This document shows, one piece after another, positions 44,376-56,668 of a stretch of 64,000 bases of DNA. Under the pieces are notes generated by a model. It worked only from the letters and a program-made list of their open reading frames with translations. It had not been told where the DNA came from and searched no databases. The position numbers and the translations under genes were made by a program. The DNA lies in the NCBI GenBank assembly GCA_036365145.1, contig JAEOAD010002231.1, forward strand, positions 5,377,501-5,441,500, read 5' to 3'. This DNA is from Orientallactaga sibirica (taxonomy: Eukaryota; Chordata; Mammalia; Rodentia; Dipodidae). The stretch's first letter is position 1. Each line of letters begins with the position of its first letter.

Positions 44376-46445
44376 AAGACAGTGAACGTCTCACTGGTCT
44401 ACTCTCAATATGATTTAATAATGGACCAAATGTTTGCTGTGTTTGTTTCCTTTTTTCCTTTGTTACTACCTTCCATCTTTTCTTCTCTCCTTCTATTTTG
44501 GGAAAGGAGATTGGTCCTTCTGTCTTTTCTTCTTTATCAAAGTTTAGGTATGCATGTCTCATGATGGAGATATGTTCCAAGAAATGTGACATTGAATGAT
44601 GTCCTTGTCTACATATCATAGAATGAACTTGCACAAGCCTAGATGAAATAGGGTAATCACTTAAAATGGTCTTTTGATGCAATCAAGATGTGGTAAATGT
44701 AAGATGCCTGAGACTACTGCTGGCCTAAAATGCACTCTTAAACAGCAAATATTTTTAATGGTAAAAGAGATATACAATAAAGTATAAAATATAGAAAATG
44801 TACAACTCATTAACATAGTTCTTTCTATCATTATCAAGAATTAGGTACTGTGCATAGCAGTTTGTACTCTCCTTTTGTGTAGACTGGCAACGTAGTAAGT
44901 TTACACAAATATCACTAATAACATGGAAGTATGTTCTGTAATTTATCACTGTAATGTCACCAGGCAGTAGGGGATTTTCACTTCTATTCTAGTCCTATAT
45001 GACCTTTCTCCTGAGTACTATCTATCTGTGGTCAAAATGTCATGATATATAGTGATGGCTATGCTCTCTTCCATTTTTAACATTTCTGACCATGATTTTC
45101 TTCCTCTTTTCTCCTTTCTTGCCCATGTGTCCTCTCTTGGTATCTCAACATTAAGTTTACACAATGTAAAATAAGTAAAAAGTTACTTTTAGCAAGTGAA
45201 TTACAATTATCTTTTTGAGGGTTAAGTTATCCATCAGTTAAATACATAAGTTGACACTTCTGTTAGGAATGGTACTGATTACTGCTATTATCTACATGTT
45301 TCTCACAGACTATAAATTAGGTGATCCTTCCTCATATAAGATTAGGTTGTTAATCTCAAATGTTCCCAGAAGTGTTGGGGTTGGAGGTGGGAGTAACTTT
45401 CTATCACCCTTATGAATTCTAAGACAAGTCTGTCACAGAATAACTTCCATCCTTGGAGTGATCTGCTGGGTCAGAATCCTTCATCTAATTCGTCAATGGG
45501 AGTAGATCTTTATGATAGTTATCAGCTTAAATTCCAGCCCTCTCATCACCATTTAGCATTTCTCTGGCATGATTTAAATCGATTTTGACGGTATTCCAAT
45601 ATCACAGAGCATTTCTGCCAGTCTAAAACATGTTCAGTAGCTATAATCACAAACATCTAAATTTATCCAGTTTCATTTCTTGGATGCTTTCTTTCTCCCC
45701 ATCACACATGCCAAACTAACCCATTTTTCCTGCCTGATGGCACAAAGAGCTCCCAACATAGCCAACGTGAAAATGTTGAGATTAATATAATGCTTTCAAC
45801 TCTCCCCTCATTATTCATGAAACTATGCATCCTCAAAGTATTCCAGGTGATACTTCACTAGAATGTGTGTGAAAAAGACATTTTAAAAATATTACAGGGA
45901 TAGATAATATTCATTATTATCCATTCACTCCATCTTATACATAGAAAAGTATGATGCAGAGAAGATAGGAATTTTTTTCACAAATCATACTTCTAAAGTG
46001 ACCCCCATGGTTGAAGATACATATCCCAGATTTCCTAGTCAACATGTATGTGTGTGTGCGCTTTCAAGTAGTCCAGAGATATTCTAACTGCTTTGCAGCT
46101 TGGATAGTGCCTATATACTAGAGAACATTAATACTTATGGGCTATTTATCAAATCAAAAACAAAGCATCTCTTTATAAATTATTTTATTATACTATAAAA
46201 TTTTCTTCAACTTTCATGCTTTGTAGGAAGTTATAATACATGCCATGGTAAATTATTAGACCAATATCATTTTCAGGTATCTTATTATCTATCCTACTAG
46301 GTTAAATCATGAAATCAATACTGTTTTTACTTAAAATTATAAGTTAATATTGTTAAAATTAATACTTTGATGACACATTAAACAGATGTTGGAATTAAAA
46401 TATACCAGGTTTTTTTTTTCATTTTCTGTGTTAAAATTGAGATAG
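44376..46445. other. AT-rich sequence, nothing recognised
   Basis: No gene or clear repeat identified. A possible MIR-like phrase (TTCATTATTATCCATTCACTCC near 45909) is too weak to call. Confidence 0.4.
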
Positions 46446-46670
46446 AGGGCTAGAGAAGATGACTTAGCAGTTAAGGCATTTGCATGCAAAGCCAAAGGAC
46501 CATGGTTCAATTCCCCAGGACCCATGTAAGCCAGATGCATGAGGAGGTGCATGCATCTGGAGTTTGTTTTCAGTGGCTTGAGGCCCTGGCATGCCCATTC
46601 TCCCTCTTACACACTCTCTGTCAACCTTTCTCTCTCTCTCTCAAGTAAATAAATAAAATATATTTTAAAA
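46446..46670 (+). mobile_element. tRNA-derived SINE
   Basis: GGGCTAGAGAAGATGACTTAG, GGTTCAATTCCCCAGG, GCCAGATGCATGAGGAGGTG, CTTGAGGCCCTGGCATGCCC, a CT tract and an AAATAAATAAAATA tail. The minus-strand frame at 46337-46552 is its translation. Confidence 0.9.
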
Positions 46671-47777
46671 AATGAGATAGGGTGGGAATGGGTTGAAGCA
46701 AATATGGTATTCTACTAAACTGAATGGAAAATAATCCAAAGAGAAACATTTCCTTTTTTAAAGCTTTCAAAAGGGAATTGCAACCAATGTAGACTAGGAA
46801 AGGATAAAATAGAATAGAAATTAATTAAAATGTTCAATGCTTGAAAATGCCTCCCAAATGGCTTCAAAGTGGTTAATTTTAGCAGGAACATCACCTCTTA
46901 CTCAGTGCTCTACCATATATCTGCAATTCATCTGACTGTAGAGCAGTTGTCGACACAGCATTGGAGAATGGACTCCTTACTTCTCAGCTTTCAGGATTGT
47001 AAAATACCTAGTAAACTCAGCAATTAGAATGTCAGGTATATGTGCTGCAGCCAGCTGGTGAAACCTTCTGGTGTATTAAAGTGAAATTGTGCATTCGTTA
47101 TGAAAGGAGGCTTTGGAATCTCTTCTTTCACATGGATGTCACTTGGAGTTTTAGAGCCATTAATAATAAACCTCATCTGTTGTTCTGCTGCCACAAAGAT
47201 AACATAAGTGCATGTGAAGCAAATATTACTGCTACTAATATATAATCATTGGATTTTTTTCAGAAGCTATGACCAATTCCAGTTTACAAATTTTGTGGGA
47301 TTGTCTTTGTCATGTAGGAGACAAGTATTAGGGAGAGGGGGTTAGGATAGTTTGAATGCAGAAACAGTAATGGAGAATGATTTCAGACTTACCACAATAC
47401 CTCCAACATGCTAAGTTTTTGATATAAGTACATAAATATTCAAAGTTATCCTTTATTATTGTAATATTTTTATTGGTGGTAATGAAGTAATTGCTTCTTG
47501 ACTAGTATTTGATCTAGTTTTGTGAAATGGCTCTAAGTACATTCACTTTTGGATAGGATATTGAAATTAGAAAAAAATGACTTGATAAGGGCTTTGACAA
47601 TATCAATAAATGGATTGCAGAACAATGAGTAGACACTGGAAAATTTCACCATGTGATTTAAATACAAGATGTTGAGACTCTACTAATCATTTAGGAGAGA
47701 AAATATGATGAATAAATTAGTGAAATGCAAAACTTCATTTGAGATAATATGCTCTAAATTATTCCTCTTTTTGGCAG
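46671..47777. other. Unique sequence, nothing recognised
   Basis: No repeat identified. The frame at 47042-47245 has no recognisable domain. Confidence 0.4.
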
Positions 47778-47925
47778 AAGGGGGAGTTTCAAGGTAGAGT
47801 TTCATGCTAGACTAGGTTGACTGTAATTCACTATGTGGTCTCCGGGTGGCCTTGAGCTCACAGCGATCTGCCTATTTCTGCCTCCCAGTCCTGGAATTAA
47901 AGGCGGGTGCCACCACACCTGGCTT
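47778..47925 (-). mobile_element. B1 SINE
   Basis: TTTCAAGGTAGAGTTTCATGC, CTGTAATTCACTATGTGGTC, CCTCCCAGTCCTGGAATTAA and a CCACACCTGGCT end. Confidence 0.88.
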
Positions 47926-49227
47926 CCTAAAATTTTTGGAAATGATAATGGGTTAGGTGTTTTCTTAAAATCTAAGATGCAGTTTTTAATAATCAGGGAT
48001 GGAATGTATCCCTCACTTTGAGTTAAATATTCTTACATTACACAACACACACACAAAATGTTCAAGGTAAAATTCCTTCCAATTCATGAAAGGACAAGAG
48101 GAATAAATGTTTTCTTTTACAGAGAAAATATGAAGGCTGAAAAGAACTGTTGCCTTTTCCAAAAGAGAAGGAGGAGGAGAAGGACGTGGAAGAGGAGAAC
48201 AAGAAGAACATGAAGAGAAGAACTGTAACTGTGGAAACTTCAGCTAGTAAGGACAGTATAGCAAAGAAAAGCATGATGCCAGGACATATGGTTTATAGAA
48301 AGGAAGACAGTAGCTGTGATGTGTTTGATAATTTGAAGAGAAAATGCGGAAAAGAAAATATGTTCGCTTCAGCAGCATGGTCTTCATGGATATACAAACA
48401 CTTGCTCCATGATATCTTATAAAATCAATGTAAGTTTTCTAAGGAAGTAAATGTGGAGGATGCCAAGTGGTAGAAAGTTACTTAAAAACCATACTTTTCT
48501 CTCACAAGCATCATTTTTATTTGTTAAGGACATGATCTCACTATGTATTTGTCTTCAAATAGTTAACAAAACAGATCATTACAGGGTTGAAAGTAACACC
48601 AGTACTTATTTTGTTAAGAAAGAGAATGAGGAAAAGGAATAATCTAAGTAGGCAGCTCTCAAGGAAGAATAATGATGACAATGAGGGAAAGTAGTTCATT
48701 TTTGAAAAGAAAATAAACCCAATGTGGAAGCAATGGTTAAATTTTGACTGAAGTTATCCAAATCCAAGTCTATACAATAGAGGTAGACCAAAGGAAGGAA
48801 AATTCTTACTTATAACCAAATTACTCACATGTGAATATATGCCAAATGAGGGTTTTGAAAGGAGACAATACAGATTGCAGGTCTATGTTCCAAAATAGGT
48901 TTGCCTACTGAGTGCTCTGACAGCAATAAATCCATAACTCAGGTTGACCAGAACACTGTACAACCTGACAGATTGCTTTTCTATATAAACATGCTACAGT
49001 GAACAGAAATTTTATGATAGCTTTGTTAAAGACATGAGCAACCTTTCTTCAAAGAAATCAACTATTTGGAGTTAATCAACTTCCAAGAAACAGATAAGTG
49101 GTTATTCTTAATTTATATCTTATAATAAATAACAGAATTGCTAGAACAAAAGTGTTGAAAATTGGTTTCTATGAAATTTACTTTTTCACATGTTAATTTT
49201 TTAATGCTTGTTTTCTTGTCCTTTAAG
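47926..49227. other. Unique sequence with a charged open frame
   Basis: A frame at 48150-48422 (90 codons) is very rich in lysine and glutamate at its start (KEKEEEKDVEEENKKNMKRR), mostly from a purine-rich GAGGAG tract at 48165-48220. I do not recognise it and see no splice or polyadenylation context that supports a gene; a degraded retrocopy is possible. The frame at 48451-48642 is equally unplaced. Confidence 0.35.
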
Positions 49228-49452
49228 AAATACAGAAAAGGGTTAAAGAGATGGCTTTGCAGTTTAAGGTGCTTGCCTGTTAAACATAAGGACCCAGGTT
49301 TGATTCCCCAGAACCAAAGTAAACCAGATGTACAAGGTGCCGCATGTTGTCTGGAGTAGGTTTGCAGTAGGTAGAGGCCCTAAAGTGCCCATTCCTTCTA
49401 TCTCTCCTGGCCTCTTTCTCTCTTTCTCAAATAAATAAAAATTTAAAAAATT
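49228..49452 (+). mobile_element. tRNA-derived SINE
   Basis: AGGGTTAAAGAGATGGCTTTG, GGTTTGATTCCCCAG, CCAGATGTACAAGGTGCCGC, a CT-rich part and an AAATAAATAAAAATTTA tail. Confidence 0.88.
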
Positions 49453-49728
49453 AAGTTAAAAAAAGCATTACAGAAAAGAAACTATTTTAGAGGGAGTAAT
49501 TTAAGAATTAAATTTTGTGATTATTAAATGCTTATCAAACTACCTGTTTTTCATCCCCTTAAGCCTAGTCTCTTGATAATATTTTTTGTCATTTTAATCA
49601 CTGGAAATAAGTGAGAAAGGGATGCATTATGTGGAAATTATAAATAGTAACTTTTTCTCCAGTTCTTTCGATGGCTTGCTTTTACAGCTCATATGGTAGA
49701 ACACCTAAGCCCTAAATAATACATAGGC

Positions 49729-50020
49729 AGGGCTGGAGAGATGGTTTCTCAGTTAAGGTGCCTGCCTGCCAAGCCTAAGAATGCCCGTTCAATTCTCCAG
49801 GTCCCACGCCTAGCCAGACACAAAAGTAAGGCAAGCACGCAATGCTGGCTTGCCCACAAGGGGGAGCACGCATCTAGTGTTCATTCACAGTGGCAGAAAT
49901 GGCCCTGGCATGCCCATTCTCTCCCTCTCTCTCTCTCTCTCTCTCTTCCTCTTCCCCCTCTCTCTCTATTTCTCTCTGTCTCTCTCTGTCTCTCTCTCTG
50001 CCCCCCCACCAAAACAAAGA
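49729..50020 (+). mobile_element. tRNA-derived SINE, alternative or hybrid middle
   Basis: GGGCTGGAGAGATGGTTTCTC, TTCTCCAGGTCCCACGCC, CACGCAATGCTGGCTTGCCC and ACAAGGGGGAGCACGCATC link it to the 20.7/21.4/37.1 kb subfamily, but CATTCACAGTGGCAG and CTGGCATGCCC resemble the common one. A long CT-rich tract (49920-50005) follows. The frames at 49741-50134 on both strands are its translation. Confidence 0.85.
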
Positions 50021-50371
50021 ATAGATAGGCATCAGCCAACACACTAGGCTTGCTACCAGTCCATGGTCTGCACATGACAGAAACATCCAAGAAATGAAAT
50101 TACAAGCTATAGTTTTCACATAAATTCTATGCATCAGTTAAATCCACTCATGTCATGACCTTAAATTTACATTTGTTTGTTACCTACATTATGTTAATAT
50201 CTCAAATGATTCAGACAACTGTTTAGGATCTCAAGTTCCCAAATATCATGATGTTGAGATTTCTCAACATTTCCTTTGACTGTTCAGAATTTTTCAATAC
50301 TCCAGTACTTCCCAAAATTCTTAATGTTGTATATGTGGTATAGAGAAAGCCATAGTTAAATCATTATGGAG
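50021..50371. other. Unique sequence between SINEs
   Basis: No gene or repeat identified. Confidence 0.4.
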
Positions 50372-50373
50372 GG

Positions 50374-50510
50374 CCGGGCGTGGTGGCGCACACCTTTAAT
50401 CCCAGCACTCAGGAGGCAGAGGTAGGAGGATCGCCGAGAGTTCAAGGCCACCCTGAGACTACATAGTTAATTCCAGGTCAGCCTGGACCAGAGACCCTAC
50501 CTCGCAAAAC

Positions 50511-50557
<47 letters not shown>
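50374..50557 (+). mobile_element. Young B1 SINE with 46-base A tail and perfect duplication
   Basis: GCCGGGCGTGGTGGCGCACA keeps its CpGs. The tail is an uninterrupted A-run at 50512-50557. The target duplication, AAATCATTATGGAGGG, is perfect (50357-50372 and 50555-50570). All three signs point to a recent insertion. Confidence 0.95.
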
Positions 50558-50561
<4 letters not shown>

Positions 50562-50574
50562 TATGGAGGGATTT

Positions 50575-51200
50575 TAACCTATTCCAATTACTTTCTCACT
50601 TCTAGGACAAAATACTTGACCAGAAGTAGTTTGAGGAAGAAGAGGGTCTTTAGATAGCTTGGGATTTTGAAAGGAAATTCATTATGGTAGGGAAAGCATG
50701 GAAGAAGTAGGAAGCTGGATTCACATCATCACATTAATATGCAGGAAGTAGAGTGGGTGGTAAATACTGCAGCTCAGATAGCTCTCTCCTTTTTATTATT
50801 TATTTATTTATTTATTTTTAGAGAGAGTGAGAGAAAAAGACACACAGAGAGAGAATTGGCACACTAGGGTCTCAGCCAGTACAATTGAACTCCAGATGCT
50901 TATGCCACCTAGTGGGCATGTGTGACTTTGTGCTTGCCTCACCTTTGTGTGTCTGACTTACTTAGGATCTGGACAGTCAAACATGGGTCCTTAGGCTTCA
51001 GAGGCAAGCACCCTAACTGCTAAGCCATCTTTCCAGGTCTCTGTCCTTTTTATAAAGTCTAGAACCCCACTCCATGTTGCCCACATTTGGTAGGGTCCTC
51101 CCATTTCAACTAACCTACTCCAGATAACTCCTCACAGACATGTACAGAGATTTGTTTTCCATGGTTAAAAATCTAAATCCTGTCAAATTAACAACAGATT
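50575..51200 (-). mobile_element. MaLR-type LTR split by a SINE
   Basis: On the minus strand it reads TTAATTTGACAGGATTTAGA, ACATGTCTGTGAGGAGTTAT, GGGAGGACCCTACCAAATGT up to the SINE at 50790-51043, and then resumes with GAGAGAGCTATCTGAGC, TTCCATGCTTTCCCTACC. The order and opening phrases fit MaLR LTRs of the MLT1/ORR1/MT kind; I cannot place the subfamily. Confidence 0.6.
50790..51043 (-). mobile_element. tRNA-derived SINE inserted in an LTR
   Basis: TTATTTATTTATTTATTTTTAG, GAGAGAGTGAGAGAAAAAG, CAATTGAACTCCAGATGC and CTAAGCCATCTTTCCAGG. Flanking TCCTTTTTAT at about 50787 and 51045 is the duplication. Its middle contains TGCCACCTAGTGGGCATGTG, a hybrid form. Confidence 0.9.
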
Positions 51201-52479
51201 TAATAATCACACAGTTCATTGTGTTTATAATAAGACATTGAAGTATCAGTAACATTAACATAGGATATGTACTACCTATTTATTTCTTTCCTTTGCATCT
51301 TTTCCAAATATTTTTAAAAAGTCCAGATTTTGTAGGTATAATTACTTAGATCAATTTCTAATAGGAACTTTGTAATCACAAGCTAAAGATCTGTTTTATA
51401 GGTATCCTAGCTTCCCCTCTTTTACTAAGCACTCTTTTGTGTGGCTAATGCAGTGACAGGATTGCCATCCAGATTTGTAGGACTTTATGATGTATCCACA
51501 TACTTTGGGAAATAAATCTCTTCACTGTAGAAGGTAGTATACCCATCAAATTTATTTATTTATGTTATATTTCATTTATATTATAAATTATAATTTATAT
51601 TACATTATATTTAATTATATTAATCTACATTAAGCTATATTTTTATAATTTTTTGAGATGAAAGTATCCTAACATATTTTATTTTCAGGGAGTTTGAACA
51701 AAGGTATTTGCAGGGGTGTTTTGATGAAAATATTAGATACCTTTTACCTTGTAGCATTTGGGTGATTTGTTTATCATAGGCAATTTATAAATTGCAAGCT
51801 GCCTTAGCTTTAACTACCTAAATTTCTGCCTACACTGGATACCACGCCCAAGTTCAGTCATAGTATCCAAACAGTAACAGTCTATTCTACAAGAACTCTA
51901 AAACATAAAGTGCTCATACTATTGGGCTAATTTTTATGAAATAATCCCACAAATATTTCCCCTGATTAATACTGATCTGAGAAGTAAAAGTCAGACCGCC
52001 TGAGAAGATTTCTGAAGATGGGCAAGACATGTCATTACACAATTCACAACTGATGACATCTCAGTTGTGAAAATGCTAAGACCTACTCTAGTGTTCTCAA
52101 AAGGGTTGTGATATATGTTTTTCCAGATTAAGTCATAGTAGGACCCCTTTGTATTTAACAGGACATTTTTCTAAACTCATATTCAGAAAAGAGAATTTCT
52201 TTGCTTACCATAAAAATTATCAATGCCTAGGAGGATTGTTCATTACCTTAAAATGAAAAAGATTATTTTTCTGATCCAGCTAAAACTGTCAGTACATAAA
52301 ACTGTGACTATATTAATATTTTCCTGAGATTGCCTCATCAGACCTTTGCATGAGGAAGCTTAAGCCCATGATATCATCCTGAAAATTAAGCTTATCTTTG
52401 CCACATTGCTCTATGCTGTCTAAGTCCATTAAAAGACTTCAGTATTAGATAAGTTAAAACACAACTGTGTATCCCCTTG
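51201..52479. other. AT-rich unique sequence
   Basis: No gene. A low-complexity AT stretch lies at 51548-51660 (repeated TTATATTA units). Confidence 0.4.
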
Positions 52480-53037
52480 AGCTAACTCTATCTTGAGCTA
52501 ACTCTCCACTGGAGAATATGTGTCTGTTTTTCTTTTTCAGAAAGCAGTGAGAACTGAGGACAACCAAAATCTACCAAGACAGATACCCAACTCCTAGGCA
52601 GGAGCTGAGCCACCCCTCCCAGGTCAGCCAGGGTCCGGGTGAAACCACAGAGAGGAACAGGAGAGATGGGCAGCGGGAGTGCTGCTACTTCCAAGGTGAA
52701 GCTGCTGAGAGTTCAACACTAATGTAGATTTAAAGCACACCCACCAAGACTGAGGGAATTTTGAGGAAGAGGGAGTGGGGTGGAAAGAATGTATAAGTCA
52801 CATGGTGGGAGGGAATATCCAGACATTGCCACCCCCCATCTCACCCCGCACAATGATTGACTGCTGTTCCCACAGCTCATAACCCACATCTCCATGGTAA
52901 ATACCAGCAATCCCACTAAGGAGGGTCTTCAGTGGAGTGGGGACAGGGAGGAGGGAAATTATGGTACCAATATATGATGTGTCTATACAAAGTTTCTACT
53001 TAATAAAATAAATAAGTAAATAAAATTTAAAAAAAAC
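52480..53037 (+). mobile_element. L1 3' UTR, variant A
   Basis: It aligns with 61785-62360 over nearly its whole length: CTAACTCTCCACTGGAGAAT, TTCTTTTTCAG at 52530-52540, GAGAACTGAGGACAACCAAA, GGGTGAAACCACAGAGAGG and ATACCAGCAATCCCACTAAG, ending with an AATAAAATAAATAAGTAAAT tail. It has no ORF2 part. Confidence 0.8.
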
Positions 53038-54129
53038 AACTATGCTATAGACTTTTTTCACAGACTAAAAATGGCTTATTGGGACTCAAAGAGACTTCTA
53101 GTCTTTCTGTGTTATTCATGACCATCAGAAGACTAAGTGAGAGAATGAAGTAAAGGAAGAGATGTAGGAAGAAAAGAAAAAATAAAGAAGGGGGATATTT
53201 TTTTTCCCAAAAAATACATATTCAATGAAGTTGTGTAACAGAAACAGTGCATTTCAGAAAATATTTTAGAGGACCTACAAAATAAAAAGTATTTACCTGA
53301 AAATATTATACTATTATTTATAATTTAACATATGTAGAATGTTCTTTTCAGTAGTCATAGAACATGTGATTATAGGAAATATTTAATGTAGAAACTAGCA
53401 TGAAAATTGGGCTGTCTTAAATTAACTAGAAATTAAAAAGATTTGTAAAGATTTGAAAGTAAATGCAACTATTCTTACTATATTTTGTTTTTGAAAAATA
53501 TATTTTTATGAACTATTCTAAAATATTGTAATATTTTATCCATTAACATTCATTAATAATATTTTTTTACTTAAAATCTCATATGGAACATTTTAAAAGA
53601 AAATATACAGATATTAACATTAAAGAATTCCTGAATAGCTTGTTTAATTTTCATTATTGGCATGATGTTATATATCATGGGACATTTAACAAAATTAAGA
53701 ACTATGCATTGATTCATAATTATTAACTAAACTCTAAACATTTATCACCAATATTCACATTTGCTGTTGTTCCACAACCCAGTCCACATGAGCATAAAAC
53801 ATTAATTAGAATGTTTTTCTAATGTTCTGCATCCTATAATGTTAGGTTATCAAGAACAGTGTTGTTAGAGAAGTACTGCTCCCTGAGATTTTAGAATGCC
53901 TGTCAATTGGAGTTTGATATCTTCCTTATGATTAGAATTGGTAGAAATTTTTTAAAGGACAGCCACACATATAATGTTTCATTCTTTCAGTCTCAATCTT
54001 TCAAATATACACACTATCAGCCTGACTTTGTGTGATAATAGTTGTATTTCCTGGAATATTCACTGTCAAATTACTTTCCCTACACTCCATAGTCTATTAT
54101 TTTGAAGCAAGTTACTAAAACCATCTTGC
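53038..54129. other. AT-rich sequence, nothing recognised
   Basis: Very A/T-rich, without open frames of note or recognised repeats. Confidence 0.4.
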
Positions 54130-54182
54130 TTATTTTTCTTTATTTATTAGCAACAGTCAGACAGACAGAGAGAGAAAGATGC

Positions 54183-54214
<32 letters not shown>

Positions 54215-54375
54215 TGGGTGCACCAGGGCCTCCAGCCACTGCAAATGAACTCCAGATGCATGCACTGCCTTGTACATCTGGTTTATGTAGGTACTGGGGA
54301 ATTGAACCTTAAACTAGGGTCCTTAGGCTTCCCAGGCAAGCACATAACCACTAAGCCATATTTCCAGGCCCTAGA
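54130..54375 (-). mobile_element. tRNA-derived SINE
   Basis: CTTTATTTATTAGCAACAG, a GA tract, CCAGCCACTGCAAATGAAC, GGGTCCTTAGGCTTCCCAGG and TAAGCCATATTTCCAGGCCC. Short flanking match AACCATCTT at about 54119 and 54376. The frame at 54179-54406 is its translation. Confidence 0.9.
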
Positions 54376-54764
54376 ACCATCTTTTACAACATGGGCTGGG
54401 GAATGAATTAATTTCCTCTTCCTATTGTGAGGAATACATGCATAAATTAATCAGAATTTTTCTGTAAGCAAGATTTATTTGTTCTCTTTAACAGATCTTT
54501 CAAAATAGATTCTATATATCTTCTTGGCTCAACAAGACTAACTTCACCTTATCTTTAATTTTTCTCTGCACTTTCTGACACTATATGTTTGATTATTGAC
54601 ATTCCATATAAATTTATTAAGCAGAAATGAACTTATTCTGAGGTTCAGGCTAATATAATATTGTATGTCTTATTCTGGCATCCCTCATTACTTATGCTTC
54701 TACTTTTTATAAAAGCACAAAGGAAAACTACGAGATTTTGACAATCATTAAATTAAAATATATG

Positions 54765-54840
54765 CCATGTTTAAAAGCATGCTTGACCCATAGTGAGAGC
54801 ACAGTAAGTGATATTATACTTTTCACCATTATCATCAAGT
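54765..54840 (+). repeat. Possible MIR 3'-end remnant
   Basis: CATGCTTGACCCATAGTGAG, then GCACAGTAAGTGATATTA and CACCATTATCATC, resemble the MIR/L2 tail order. The surrounding 54376-54963 is otherwise unrecognised. Confidence 0.4.
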
Positions 54841-54963
54841 TTGCTTTTCTCTTTATCATTGTATTTATGCAAACTCATCCCAGTTTGAGAACTTCACACT
54901 TATTTAAAATCACAACACTGACAAATATTATGTTCAACAATTTCCTTTTTGACATAGACTAAG

Positions 54964-55301
54964 TGTGGTGGTTTGAATGTAAAATGACCACTATGGCCTC
55001 AAGTGTTTGTGATTAAGCTTAATACTTAGCCCCCAGCTGGTAGAGCCTTGCTAAAGGAGGTGTGTCATTGGAGGTGTGCCTTGGGGTTAATTAGTCCAGC
55101 CCTCTGGGTGTACAAAGCTGCCTCACTCAGACTGTTCCCACCCCTGATGTATGAAAATGTGAGTTGGTTGTCTGCCCTGCCATGCTTTTCTCCACCACTC
55201 TGACACTTCCCTTGAAAATATAAACTTGAACTTGATTCTTTCCTCCCATAAACAACTTCTGGTCAATGTTTTATCCCAACAATGAGAAAGAAATTACTAC
55301 C
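54964..55301 (+). mobile_element. Solo MaLR-type LTR
   Basis: It starts TGTGGTGGTTTGAATGTAAA, has GGAGGTGTGTCATTGGAGG and CTCCCATAAACAACTTCTGG, and ends AATGAGAAAGAAATTACTAC. Flanks CTAAG (54959-54963) and CTAGG (55302-55306) fit a 5-base duplication with one change. Same broad class as the provirus LTRs at 4.6-8.6 kb but a different subfamily. Confidence 0.75.
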
Positions 55302-55689
55302 CTAGGTACAGCAAAAGCTGGTTTTCATGTCTATTAAGCTTCATTTCTAATAACCTTAAAGAAAATGTCCACCACTTCCATTATTTCAAGTAACTGTCAC
55401 ATAACTGCCTATTTACGCTTAGTTTCTGTTGACCTTTTATTTTCTTGCACATTCATAGTTATTTTAATGAAATGTTACAAAACTAATATTAGTAATACAT
55501 ATAAGTTCCATGTGCTAATTGATTGTGTGACTAGAACTCCCATAATATTAGCAATATAAACTAACTGCCATCTGTTGAGTTTTCTTTAATTGTTCTTTGA
55601 TTGTTATTTCTGTTACATAGGTTATAGTCTTATATCTTCTCTCCCCTGGTCCCCATTTTCCTCAGGATCCTCCTCAGTAGGATTGTCGG
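55302..55689. other. Unique sequence, nothing recognised
   Basis: No gene or repeat identified. Confidence 0.35.
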
Positions 55690-56465
55690 TGTTCAAAATC
55701 TAAGCAAATGACGTCAATAGACACTTCTGAAAGGAAAAAAATGCAAATGTACAATAAATTATGAAAAACATCTCCATATGATTAACTATTAGTTAATTAC
55801 AAGTCAAAATTATAAAGAGACTCCATTTAATGCCACTTAAAATATCTAACTGCCAAAAAGCTAACCAATTCCACAAAATGATGGTGAGGATATACAGAAA
55901 AGGTTACTAATATAGTGATCATTATAATTAAAATTATGTAAGTTATATGGAGAATACTAAGGAACCTCTACCAGAAAAAAAAAAAAAAAAACAGAAAACA
56001 AGTCAATGATATTATCTATCTATCCTACTTCTAGGCATGTTTACAAAAGTAATGAAATAAGCAATAGAAAGTAATACACATGCCCATAATTATTGAGCAC
56101 TGCTTATTATATCAACTTTATAGCATAAACTAAAGCAGCCTAGGTATCCTTCAACACATAAGTGGATAAATTAAAAATGAAATATATATGCATGGTGGAG
56201 TATTATTCAGCCATAAAAAGAATAGAGAGGATTGAGAGGAATGAAGCTGAAGGACTTTCTTATTAATTGAAATAAGCCAGGTAAAAACAAGCACCACATG
56301 TTCTCTCTTATTCATATACTAAAAACAATTGATCTGAAAGTATAGTAGATTACTATATATTGACAAGGATATGGGGGAGAGCAGATAAAGAACAAATTCT
56401 ATATTAAAGTATAACTCCCATTATATAAACTCATTACAATGAGTGACTAGCATGTAAATATAGAA
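55690..56465 (+). mobile_element. L1 fragment, ORF2 3' region
   Basis: AATGACGTCAATAGACACTTC, TGGTGAGGATATACAGAAAAG, CTACTTCTAGGCATG, GGAGTATTATTCAGCCATAA and GCACCACATGTTCTCTCTTA appear in L1 order. An A-run lies near 55975-55991. Old, with no coding capacity. Confidence 0.8.
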
Positions 56466-56504
56466 GGAAAAGGAAAAGAAAATGGAGCTGTTATTAGGAT
56501 AAAT

Positions 56505-56660
56505 TCTCACCAAGCATGGTGGCCCAGGACTATCATCCCAACACTTAGGAGGCTGAGCTAGAAAGATTACAATGAGTCTGAGGCAAGCCTAGGTTATACA
56601 GTGTGTTTTCCAGGTCAATCTTAGCTAAAAGTGAGGCCCTGCCTCAGAAAATAAAAATTA
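56505..56660 (+). mobile_element. Old B1 (or proto-B1) monomer
   Basis: ACCAAGCATGGTGGCCCAGG, CCCAACACTTAGGAGGCTGAG and GTGAGGCCCTGCCTCAG follow B1 order with many substitutions, and are much more diverged than the B1 directly after it. Confidence 0.75.
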
Positions 56661-56668
56661 AACCAAAA

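Noticed and set aside
44110..44682. Longest open frame in the window (190 codons, minus strand)
   Set aside because: It consists of serine-leucine and threonine-histidine runs from the microsatellite plus antisense B1 sequence. No protein is supported.
48360..48378. Similarity to the 5' end of U6 snRNA
   Set aside because: Only about 15 of 17 bases match and similarity stops at once, with no duplication or T-rich terminator. Probably chance.
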